In this document: in pieces, positions 8,288-13,848 of the stretch
How the letters are laid out: every line of letters starts with the position of its first letter
Numbering within the stretch: the stretch's first letter is position 1
NCBI GenBank assembly: GCA_031555675.1
Contig: JAVBUB010000243.1
Coordinates: forward strand, 1 to 13,848
Source: JAISJU01 sp031555675
Lineage (GTDB): Bacteria; Bacteroidota; Bacteroidia; Bacteroidales; Paludibacteraceae
DNA: 13,848 nucleotides
Direction: 5' to 3'
Position numbers and translations under genes: made by a program
The notes under the pieces: model-generated
Databases searched by the model: none
Told to the model about the DNA's origin: nothing
Seen by the model: only the letters and a program-made list of their open reading frames with translations

Positions 8288-8295
8288 TACCTTTG
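8288..8295 (+). promoter_or_regulatory. -7 promoter box for miaB
   Basis: TACCTTTG matches TAnnTTTG exactly. It lies 26 bases before the miaB ATG and downstream of a strong terminator, so miaB needs its own promoter here. No clear -33 TTG is visible. Confidence 0.6.
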
Positions 8296-8321
8296 TAAAG
8301 AACAAAATTTCATATTAAAAC

Positions 8322-9695
8322 ATGGCACAAAATTCTGAAGAGAAAGGAACGAACTCTAAATTCGCAACATTCTCAGACAAAAAACTTTTCATTGAGACTT
8401 ACGGCTGCCAAATGAATGTGGCCGACAGCGAAGTAGTGGCTTCCATCATGCAAATGGCGGGCTTTGACGTTACAGGTAAAATAGAAGAAGCCGACGCTAT
8501 ATTTGTGAATACCTGCTCCATCCGCGATACTGCCGAACAGAAAGTGCTATCGCGCTTGCAATACTTTAACTCGCTAAAAAAGAAAAAAAGGCATTTGCTT
8601 ATTGGTGTTATTGGCTGCATGGCCGAACGCGTAAAAGAAGACCTTATACAAAACCATGGCGTGCAACTGGTAGCAGGCCCCGATTCATATTTGGATTTAC
8701 CTAACCTTGTAAGCACCGTAGAACAAGGAGAAAAAGCCATCAATATAGAACTTTCTACCACCGAAACCTACCGCACTGTTATTCCATCCCGTATTGGAGG
8801 AAATCCTATATCCGGTTTCATTTCCATTATGCGCGGTTGCAATAATTTTTGTTCTTATTGCATTGTACCTTATACCCGCGGACGCGAAAGGAGCCGTGAC
8901 GTGGATAGTATACTCAACGAGTTGAAAGACCTCGAAAACAAAGGTTTCAAAGAAGTTACCCTGCTTGGACAAAATGTAAACTCATACAAATATGAAAACG
9001 ATGATGCGGTAATCGAATTTCCCGACCTGCTGAAAATAATAGCCGAAGCAGCACCCACTATGCGTATCAGGTTTACTACTTCACATCCTAAAGACATGAG
9101 CGACCGTACTCTTGAAGTAATAGCCGCCTACCATAACCTCTGCAAAAGCATTCACCTGCCGGTACAATCGGGCAGCAATAAAATATTGCAACTGATGAAC
9201 CGCAAATATACCCGCGAATGGTATTTAGAGCGTATTGCCGCCATCAAACGATTTTTACCCGAAAGCAGCATTGCTACCGATGTGTTTTGTGGATTTCATT
9301 CGGAAACGGAAGAAGATCACCAGGAAACACTTTCTCTGATGCGCGAAGTAGGCTTCGACATGGCTTTTATGTTTAAATATTCCGAACGTCCCGGAACTTA
9401 TGCATCTAAAAACTTACCCGATAATATCGATGAAGAAACAAAAGTAAGCCGCTTGCAAGAAATTATCGACCTGCAAAACAAACTCTCCGAAGAAAAAAAT
9501 AAACAAGATATAGGGAAAATTTTTGAAGTATTGGTTGAAGGAGTTTCCAAGCGTTCGAGAGAGCAACTTTTTGGTCGCACTTCCCAAAATAAAGTGGTAG
9601 TATTTCCACGCAAAGACAAAAAAAATGGCGAATATGTCAATGTCAGAATCAAAGAAGCTTCTTCGGCTACATTGATTGGAGAAATAGAAGAATAA
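8322..9695 (+). CDS. miaB: tRNA-2-methylthio-N6-dimethylallyladenosine synthase MiaB
   Basis: A radical-SAM methylthiotransferase that adds a methylthio group to C2 of N6-isopentenyladenosine at position 37 of tRNAs reading UNN codons, using two [4Fe-4S] clusters in the cytoplasm. The N-terminal UPF0004 domain carries three cluster cysteines: C29 (ETYGCQMN), C65 (NTCSIRD) and C99 (IGCMAER). The radical-SAM motif is C173-x3-C177-x2-C180 in RGCNNFCSYCIVPYTRGRE. The conserved HLPVQSGS and YSERPGTYA segments follow, and the C-terminus (about 390-457) is a TRAM RNA-binding domain with LFGRTSQNKVVVFP. The 457-residue length is normal for MiaB, and 'GRERSR' after the cluster motif favours MiaB over MtaB or RimO. 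It has its own -7 box and stands alone as a housekeeping gene. Confidence 0.97.
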   Translation: MAQNSEEKGTNSKFATFSDKKLFIETYGCQMNVADSEVVASIMQMAGFDVTGKIEEADAIFVNTCSIRDTAEQKVLSRLQYFNSLKKKKRHLLIGVIGCMAERVKEDLIQNHGVQLVAGPDSYLDLPNLVSTVEQGEKAINIELSTTETYRTVIPSRIGGNPISGFISIMRGCNNFCSYCIVPYTRGRERSRDVDSILNELKDLENKGFKEVTLLGQNVNSYKYENDDAVIEFPDLLKIIAEAAPTMRIRFTTSHPKDMSDRTLEVIAAYHNLCKSIHLPVQSGSNKILQLMNRKYTREWYLERIAAIKRFLPESSIATDVFCGFHSETEEDHQETLSLMREVGFDMAFMFKYSERPGTYASKNLPDNIDEETKVSRLQEIIDLQNKLSEEKNKQDIGKIFEVLVEGVSKRSREQLFGRTSQNKVVVFPRKDKKNGEYVNVRIKEASSATLIGEIEE

Positions 9696-9703
9696 AGCCT
9701 ACC

Positions 9704-9797
9704 ATTTGGCTAAAGCCAATACAAATACATCCTATTAAAATCCTCCAGCTAAAGCTGGAGGATAAAAAATCAAATTTACAACCGGCTTTAGCCAAAT
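9704..9797. repeat. Nested REP-like hairpins upstream of the Y1 transposase
   Basis: Three GC-richer palindromes stand out in AT-rich sequence. A 6-bp stem with an AA loop sits at 9706-9719. A perfect 11-bp stem with an AA loop sits at 9740-9763 (arms ending AGCT/AGCT). A GGCT-TT-AGCC stem sits at 9784-9793. The first and third are also inverted copies of each other: the 14 bases 9704-9717 are the exact reverse complement of 9784-9797, so the cluster can fold as one structure around the central hairpin. All share a GCTAAAGC/GCTTTAGC core. Such hairpins are the recognition structures of IS200/IS605 and RAYT transposases, which fits the gene that follows. Confidence 0.75.
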
Positions 9798-9807
9798 AAT
9801 AAAATCA

Positions 9808-10248
9808 ATGCCATTTGTAAAAATATACATCCATTTTGTTTGGAGTGCCAAAAACAGAGAACCTATTCTTCATTCTAAAGAATTACGACAACAAGTTTGG
9901 AATCACATATTTGAAAATGCACGAAAAAAGGATATTTTCATCGACAGTATCTACGGGCCATATGATCATTGTCATTGCCTTATATCATTAGGCATTGATC
10001 AAACGACTCAAAAAATTATGCAATTAATCAAAGGCGAATCTTCTTTTTGGATAAACAAGCACCAATTAACTTCTTCTAAATTCGAATGGCAAGATGAATA
10101 TTTCGCTGTTTCTATGTCATAATCAATGGTTTATAAAGCTAGACATTACATCAGAAACCAAGAAAGACATCATACAAAAAAGATATTCCAAGAGGAATAT
10201 GACGAATTTATTTACAAATATGGATTTCATAAAACAAAAGATATTTAA
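9808..10248 (+). pseudogene. IS200/RAYT-like Y1 transposase, interrupted by one stop codon
   Basis: The frame encodes 104 residues to a TAA at 10120-10122. The same frame then continues with SMVYKARHYIRNQERHH and FQEEYDEFIYKYGF to a natural stop at 10246-10248. The joined 146-codon product matches the usual length and end of small Y1 (HUH) transposases. The N-terminal part has the family IHFVW strand and the HUH pair in YDHCHCLISL, where a Cys takes the middle position. The Tyr in 'RHYIRNQE' matches the expected catalytic tyrosine and lies after the stop, so the 104-residue product should be inactive. A single base change (for example CAA to TAA) explains the break. A sequencing error or read-through are alternatives. 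A separate 60-codon frame overlapping the 3' part is only a shadow. Confidence 0.85.
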
Positions 10249-10273
10249 ACACGCCAAGCCGATTACCATGAAT

Positions 10274-10284
10274 TAAAGCTGAAG
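10274..10284. repeat. Possible right-end half site of the IS200-like element
   Basis: TAAAGCTGAAG matches 10 of 11 bases of the right arm of the central upstream hairpin (9750-9760). It is framed by AATTA and TAATT, a short inverted repeat. It may mark the right side of the decayed element, whose exact ends I cannot define. Confidence 0.25.
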
Positions 10285-10292
10285 TAATTAAA

Positions 10293-11000
10293 ATGAAAAA
10301 AACAATTACCGATAACCAATTAGGGACTATCATACTAACCAAAAGCGACAGGGCTAAACGTTTAACCATCAGATTAAAATCCGACCACATCGCTGTTACA
10401 CTGCCATCTTTCTCTGTTTACGAAGATGCCTTGGAATTTGTGTATAGTAAACGGGAATGGATATTAACTCACCGGCAGAAACTCAATGTCAGAAAAAAAG
10501 CAATTAACAACGAAAATCCTTTCCGAACGCTGACTTTTGAAGTCAAACTACAACCAGCAGTAAGAAAAGATTTTTTTATTTGTTTGAAAAACAACACTCT
10601 AACCATAGAATATCCAGAAACCACAAAACCCGAAAGCGAAAATTCTCAAAAAGTATTCTGCAAAGCTATTGAAAACGGACTGCGACATGAAGCCAAAAGG
10701 GTATTGCCCAATATGCTCAAAAACCTGGCGCAACAACATCAGTTTTCTTATACCGAAGTAAAGATCAACTCAAGCAAATCGCGCTGGGGAAGCTGTTCGA
10801 GCAGGGGTAATATCAACCTGTCCTTTTATACCATGCTCTTACCGGAGCACTTGGTAAAATACATATTATTACACGAACTCTGCCACACCAAAGAAATGAA
10901 CCATGGGCCTAAATTCTGGTATTTATTGGAGAAAGTATCGGGCAACAATGCCAAAGTATGGAGTAAAGAATTGAAGAATCACAATATGAATATTATATAA
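10293..11000 (+). CDS. YgjP/DUF45-family zinc metallopeptidase
   Basis: A 235-residue cytoplasmic protein with no signal peptide. The C-terminal third has the zinc motif HELCH (H194, E195, H198) followed by HGPKFW with the third likely ligand H204, the signature of the YgjP (DUF45, M48-like/SprT-like) metal-dependent hydrolases. A conserved 'SRWGSCSSRGNINLSF' block precedes it. The N-terminal half (about 1-100) is the usual all-beta region with 'RLKSDHIAVTLP' and 'REWILTHRQK'. The length is normal and all ligands are present. YgjP proteins are widespread, often near restriction-modification genes, but their substrates are poorly known, so no specific role is given. The gene starts 44 bases after the decayed transposase, and no promoter box is clear. 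Confidence 0.9.
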   Translation: MKKTITDNQLGTIILTKSDRAKRLTIRLKSDHIAVTLPSFSVYEDALEFVYSKREWILTHRQKLNVRKKAINNENPFRTLTFEVKLQPAVRKDFFICLKNNTLTIEYPETTKPESENSQKVFCKAIENGLRHEAKRVLPNMLKNLAQQHQFSYTEVKINSSKSRWGSCSSRGNINLSFYTMLLPEHLVKYILLHELCHTKEMNHGPKFWYLLEKVSGNNAKVWSKELKNHNMNII

Positions 11001-11028
11001 CAGATGTTACGCACAACAAAAAAAATAT

Positions 11029-11165
11029 TTATTTCATGATACTGATAGATATTTGCTTCGCGATATGTATTGATATTCATTGCTCCAAGATTTATCTGAT
11101 GATCTGAATATCCTAATATCAACAAATATCTGCTACTATCTTAAAATAAGGATATCATAAAATAA
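11029..11165. repeat. AT-rich nested inverted-repeat structure
   Basis: Within the 293-base gap after the metallopeptidase gene, three pairs of complementary segments nest around one centre: 11029-11041 with 11153-11165 (12 of 13 paired), 11047-11055 with 11123-11131 (9 of 9), and 11072-11079 with 11105-11112 (8 of 8). The whole could fold into one long, bulged hairpin. It could be a decayed miniature element, a transcript-end structure or an RNA. The rest of the gap (11166-11249) shows no gene. Confidence 0.4.
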
Positions 11166-11249
11166 TAAACAAGATGAGTTTTCCGTTTAGCAAGAAGTTA
11201 CATTTTTCGGAAACTGATTCAGTCATTTTTTAATCTATCAAAAAAAATG

Positions 11250-11257
11250 TATCTTTG
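11250..11257 (+). promoter_or_regulatory. -7 promoter box for porQ
   Basis: TATCTTTG matches TAnnTTTG exactly, 36 bases before the porQ ATG. A T-rich stretch near 11225-11231 sits at the -33 position, but there is no TTG. Confidence 0.6.
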
Positions 11258-11293
11258 ACATTCCAATTAAAATTTCAACATTAATATTATAAG

Positions 11294-12334
11294 ATGAAAA
11301 AAACAACGATTGTTACTGCATTATTCTTTATTCTTATACAATCGGTTTTTGCCCAGTCAGGTGAAAATGTTTATACGTTTCTGTCGCTGCCGTCTTCTGC
11401 TCATGTGGCAGCTTTAGGTGGAACAAATGTTTCCATAAATAACAATGACATCAACTTTACCATACACAATCCGGCATTACTTTCGGAGAAAATGAATAAC
11501 CAGGTGGCTTTAAATGCTACTAATTACTTATCCGATGCTTTTTTCGGATCGGCATCATATTCTCACAAACTGGATGACAAAAATTACCTGGCCATCGGTA
11601 TTCTTTTTCTTGATTTCGGAAATTTCTCCGAAAGGAATGAATATGGAGAAGAAATAGGCGAATTTTCAGCATTAGACGCTGCTATCCATTTAATGTACGG
11701 CCGGAAACTTTCGGAAAACTGGAACATAGGAGCTACTTTAAAACCTATCTTTTCTTCCTATGAAAAATATTCGAGTTTTGGATTGGCCGTAGATGTGGGT
11801 ATGAGTTATCATACTTTGAAAAGCGGTTTTTCCGGAGGATTTGTACTCAAAAATATGGGACGTCAATTAACCGGATATTACAAAGAAGATAGCCAGCATA
11901 ATGAAAACTTCCCCTTTGAAATACAAGCCGGAATTACACAAAAATTAAGTCATGCCCCCTTCAGAATTAGCATTACCGGACATGATTTACAGCGTTGGGA
12001 TATGAGTTATGAAAATGGTTTAACAACAACCAACTCGTCTGGAATTACCGAAAATGTAGACAATGATCTGAGTTTCGGAGAAAATTTGATGCGACACTTG
12101 ATATTTGGTCTGGAATTGGTTCCTTCCGATAAATTCTATATTGCTCTCGGCTACAATTATCAAAGAGGTAGAGAAATGAAAGTACTGGAGAACAAATCAA
12201 TCAATGGATTCTCTTTTGGTGCCGGACTTAAAATCAAAATGGTTAAAGTGGATTTCTCTCTTGCTAAATACCACATGAGTAATACTTCTTATCATTTCTC
12301 ACTGGCAATGGATTTGGGCGCATTCAATTTTTAA
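11294..12334 (+). CDS. porQ: Type IX secretion system protein PorQ
   Basis: A 346-residue predicted outer-membrane beta-barrel with a signal peptide (cleavage near VFA20|Q21). The mature start with FLSLPSSAHVAALGGTNVS and the NPALLSEKMNNQVALNATNY block match the PorQ family (PorV/FadL-like barrels), as do the repeated amphipathic strands and the final strand YHFSLAMDLGAFNF. In Porphyromonas gingivalis, PorQ works with PorU, PorV and PorZ in the complex that removes T9SS sorting domains and anchors the cargo at the surface. This agrees with the T9SS sorting domain on the first protein of the window. The gene precedes cmk and ispH, an order I recall from other Bacteroidales, which supports the call. 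The 213 bases that follow contain a palindromic repeat rather than a simple terminator. Confidence 0.9.
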   Translation: MKKTTIVTALFFILIQSVFAQSGENVYTFLSLPSSAHVAALGGTNVSINNNDINFTIHNPALLSEKMNNQVALNATNYLSDAFFGSASYSHKLDDKNYLAIGILFLDFGNFSERNEYGEEIGEFSALDAAIHLMYGRKLSENWNIGATLKPIFSSYEKYSSFGLAVDVGMSYHTLKSGFSGGFVLKNMGRQLTGYYKEDSQHNENFPFEIQAGITQKLSHAPFRISITGHDLQRWDMSYENGLTTTNSSGITENVDNDLSFGENLMRHLIFGLELVPSDKFYIALGYNYQRGREMKVLENKSINGFSFGAGLKIKMVKVDFSLAKYHMSNTSYHFSLAMDLGAFNF

Positions 12335-12340
12335 TCAAAA

Positions 12341-12459
12341 GGTCTAAAAGATAAAGTTTTAAGTAGTACGTTTTACGTTATACGTTTTGGCATACTATTT
12401 CAAAGTCAGTTACGTAAAACTTAGAACGTAAAACGTATAACTTAATAAAGGTCTAAAAG
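12341..12459. repeat. Palindromic intergenic repeat, copy 1 (between porQ and cmk)
   Basis: About 119 bases bounded by a 13-base direct repeat, AAAGGTCTAAAAG (12338-12350 and 12447-12459). The inside is an imperfect palindrome: 12361-12388 pairs with 12416-12443 at 24 of 28 positions around a 27-base loop. Its reverse complement matches the repeat at 13261-13374, with exact blocks of 31 and 26 bases. This structure suggests a miniature transposable element or a REP-like repeat. No reading frame is present. Confidence 0.85.
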
Positions 12460-12496
12460 TGAATAAATTCAATATGGTCATAAGACTAAAATTAGC

Positions 12497-12504
12497 TATC
12501 TTTA
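12497..12504 (+). promoter_or_regulatory. Possible -7 box for cmk
   Basis: TATCTTTA matches TAnnTTTG except for the last base and lies 43 bases before the cmk ATG, just after the palindromic repeat. No -33 box is evident. Confidence 0.35.
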
Positions 12505-12547
12505 CTTCATCATCCAATAACCATTTTAGAATACGAGTTCTTTTATA

Positions 12548-13240
12548 ATGAAAAAGATAACAATAGCTATTGACGGATTTTCTTCTAGTGGGAAAAGTAC
12601 CATGGCCAAATGGCTGGCCAAAAAACTGGGTTATATATATGTAGATACCGGAGCTATGTACAGAGCTGTAACATTATACTGTTTACAAAACAATATAATT
12701 TCGGGCAATGTTATTAACGAAGATGAATTAAAAGAATGCATCAATGATATCAAAATATCTTTTATTCCGAATAAAGAAACCGGAGTTTCAGAAACATACC
12801 TGAATGGCAAAAATGTAGAAAAAGAAATACGGACATTACTGGTTTCTGACCATGTAAGTCCGGTAAGCACGCTGAAATTTGTACGCAAAATATTGGTAAG
12901 CCAGCAACAGGAAATGGGAAAACAAAAAGGTATTGTCATGGACGGCAGAGATGTTGGAACTGTTGTTTTTCCGGATGCCGAATTGAAAATATATGTAACA
13001 GCTTCACCCGAAGTGAGAGCCGAAAGACGTTTTCTGGAAATGAAACAAAAAGGAGATAATGTTACATTTGAAGAAATACTGGGAAACGTTAAAAGACGTG
13101 ATTATATTGATCAAAACAGAGAAGAAAGCCCTCTCCGAAAGGCCGACGACGCTTTGGAACTCGACAATAGCCATATGACCATTGAAGAACAGCAGGCATG
13201 GCTGATTCAAAAATACGAGGAAGTGATAAAAAGATATTAA
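12548..13240 (+). CDS. cmk: Cytidylate kinase
   Basis: CMP/dCMP kinase, which phosphorylates CMP and dCMP to the diphosphates with ATP in cytoplasmic pyrimidine salvage. The 230-residue length is typical. The P-loop is GFSSSGKS (residues 10-17), followed by the nucleotide-binding segment YVDTGAMYRAVTLY. The conserved DGRDVGTVVFPDAELKIYVTAS block starts at D132, and the lid/arginine region 'RAERRFLEM' and 'RRDYIDQNREESPLRKADDAL' follow. The CMP-binding insert lies around residues 60-100. All motifs are intact, so the flanking repeats have not damaged the gene. It sits between porQ and ispH, and each neighbouring gap is filled by one copy of the same palindromic repeat in opposite orientation. 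Confidence 0.97.
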   Translation: MKKITIAIDGFSSSGKSTMAKWLAKKLGYIYVDTGAMYRAVTLYCLQNNIISGNVINEDELKECINDIKISFIPNKETGVSETYLNGKNVEKEIRTLLVSDHVSPVSTLKFVRKILVSQQQEMGKQKGIVMDGRDVGTVVFPDAELKIYVTASPEVRAERRFLEMKQKGDNVTFEEILGNVKRRDYIDQNREESPLRKADDALELDNSHMTIEEQQAWLIQKYEEVIKRY

Positions 13241-13260
13241 AGTTGATAGTTAACCGGTAC

Positions 13261-13374
13261 AGACCCTTATTAGGTTATACGTTTTACGTTCTAAGTTTTA
13301 CGTAGCCGATCTGAAATAGTGAATCAAAAACGTATTACGTAAAACGTACTACTTAAAACTTTGTCTTTTAGGCC
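13261..13374. repeat. Palindromic intergenic repeat, copy 2 (between cmk and ispH)
   Basis: The reverse complement of the repeat at 12341-12459, slightly diverged. Exact blocks are 13274-13304 (31 bases, equal to the complement of 12411-12441) and 13337-13362 (26 bases, equal to the complement of 12353-12378). The end sequences (AGACCCTTA and TAGGCCTTA) resemble the direct repeat of copy 1 but have drifted. It ends two or three bases before the ispH ATG, so it forms the whole leader of that gene. Confidence 0.85.
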
Positions 13375-13376
13375 TT

Positions 13377-13848
13377 ATGATTACAATAGAAATAGACGAT
13401 AAATCCGGTTTCTGTTTTGGTGTTGTCAATGCTATTAACAGGGCGGAAGAAGAACTTGCCGTTCATAAACCATTATATTGTTTAGGCGATATTGTCCATA
13501 ACAATCAGGAATTGGAGCGTCTGACCAAAAAAGGTCTCTACACCATCAACCACGAAAAACTGCAAAAGTTAAATGGCGCCAAAGTATTACTGCGCGCACA
13601 TGGCGAGCCTCCGTCTACATACGAAATTGCCAAACAGAACAATATTACTATTATTGATGCTTCATGCCCTGTAGTACTTCGTTTACAAAAGAAAATAAAA
13701 ACGGCTTACGATAAACAAAAGGATATACAAATTGTTATTTATGGTAAGAACGGTCATGCTGAAGTCATCGGATTGGTAGGACAAACAAAAGACAATGCCA
13801 TTGTGATAGAACACAAGGAAGATGTAGACAAAATTGACTTCACTAAAG
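13377..13848 (+). CDS. ispH: 4-hydroxy-3-methylbut-2-enyl diphosphate reductase IspH (3' end outside window)
   Basis: The last enzyme of the MEP isoprenoid pathway, which converts HMBPP to IPP and DMAPP with a [4Fe-4S] cluster. The first 157 codons are present and the frame is open at the window end. Visible family residues are C13 in SGFCFGV and C97 in DASCPVV (two of the three cluster ligands), plus substrate-binding H41 (DIVHNNQ), H75 (RAHGEPP) and H127 (GKNGHAEV). The third cysteine would lie beyond the window. ATG 13377 is chosen because it places C13 at the usual distance from the N-terminus. There is no recognisable ribosome-binding site, because the palindromic repeat runs almost to the start codon. 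It is probably transcribed with cmk or from a promoter in the repeat. Confidence 0.97.
   Translation, partial: MITIEIDDKSGFCFGVVNAINRAEEELAVHKPLYCLGDIVHNNQELERLTKKGLYTINHEKLQKLNGAKVLLRAHGEPPSTYEIAKQNNITIIDASCPVVLRLQKKIKTAYDKQKDIQIVIYGKNGHAEVIGLVGQTKDNAIVIEHKEDVDKIDFTK

Noticed and set aside
10094..10276. 60-codon + strand frame overlapping the transposase end
   Set aside because: It is out of frame with the transposase, and its sequence is explained by the in-frame continuation of the transposase after TAA 10120-10122.
12341..13374. CRISPR array made of repeated TACGTTTTACGT units
   Set aside because: The units are inverted arms of two palindromic elements separated by a complete gene; there is no regular repeat-spacer pattern.
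1..13848. tRNA or rRNA genes
   Set aside because: I saw no cloverleaf with a T-loop signature and no rRNA-like sequence on either strand by reading; a dedicated scan was not possible.

Overview
The window looks like chromosomal DNA from an AT-rich member of the Bacteroidota, most likely a Bacteroidales species with a type IX secretion system (T9SS). Four things point there: a large secreted protein with a T9SS C-terminal sorting domain, a porQ-like gene, several promoter -7 boxes matching the Bacteroidetes consensus TAnnTTTG, and the absence of clear Shine-Dalgarno sequences before starts. All recognisable genes are on the + strand. The genus cannot be read from the sequence.

Layout. (1) Positions 1-4331 hold the 3' part of a very large modular surface protein: two LamG-type jelly rolls, a BACON-like domain, two copies of a ~100-residue 'VAAF..ECrGLA' domain around two GWNWIS modules, and a T9SS sorting domain. 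It ends in a hairpin. A small lipoprotein gene (4407-4856) follows and is almost entirely a third copy of the same ~100-residue domain. (2) Positions 4925-8023 hold an OmpR-type response regulator and a sensor histidine kinase overlapping by ATGA, then two secreted PepSY-like (DUF2874-type) proteins, closed by a strong terminator at 8217-8250. (3) miaB (8322-9695) is a housekeeping tRNA-modification gene. (4) Positions 9704-10284 hold a decayed IS200/RAYT-like element: nested hairpins followed by a Y1 transposase with one in-frame stop just before the presumed catalytic tyrosine. (5) A YgjP/DUF45 metallopeptidase gene (10293-11000) is followed by an AT-rich intergenic stretch with nested inverted repeats. 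(6) porQ, cmk and the 5' part of ispH (11294 to the window end) form what I recall as a conserved Bacteroidales neighbourhood. Here cmk is bracketed by two related ~115-bp palindromic repeats in opposite orientation, the second ending 2-3 bases before the ispH start.

How the genes relate. The big surface protein is a predicted T9SS substrate, and PorQ is a predicted part of the machinery that anchors such substrates. The two-component genes and the PepSY-like genes are probably one envelope-sensing unit. MiaB, Cmk and IspH are core metabolism; IspH makes the isoprenoid precursors from which MiaB's substrate modification (i6A) derives, but their proximity is probably incidental. I found no convincing new defence or biosynthetic system. 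The best leads are the inverted repeat pair around cmk, the hairpin cluster with the dead transposase, the domain shared by the surface protein and its neighbour lipoprotein, and the kinase/PepSY module.
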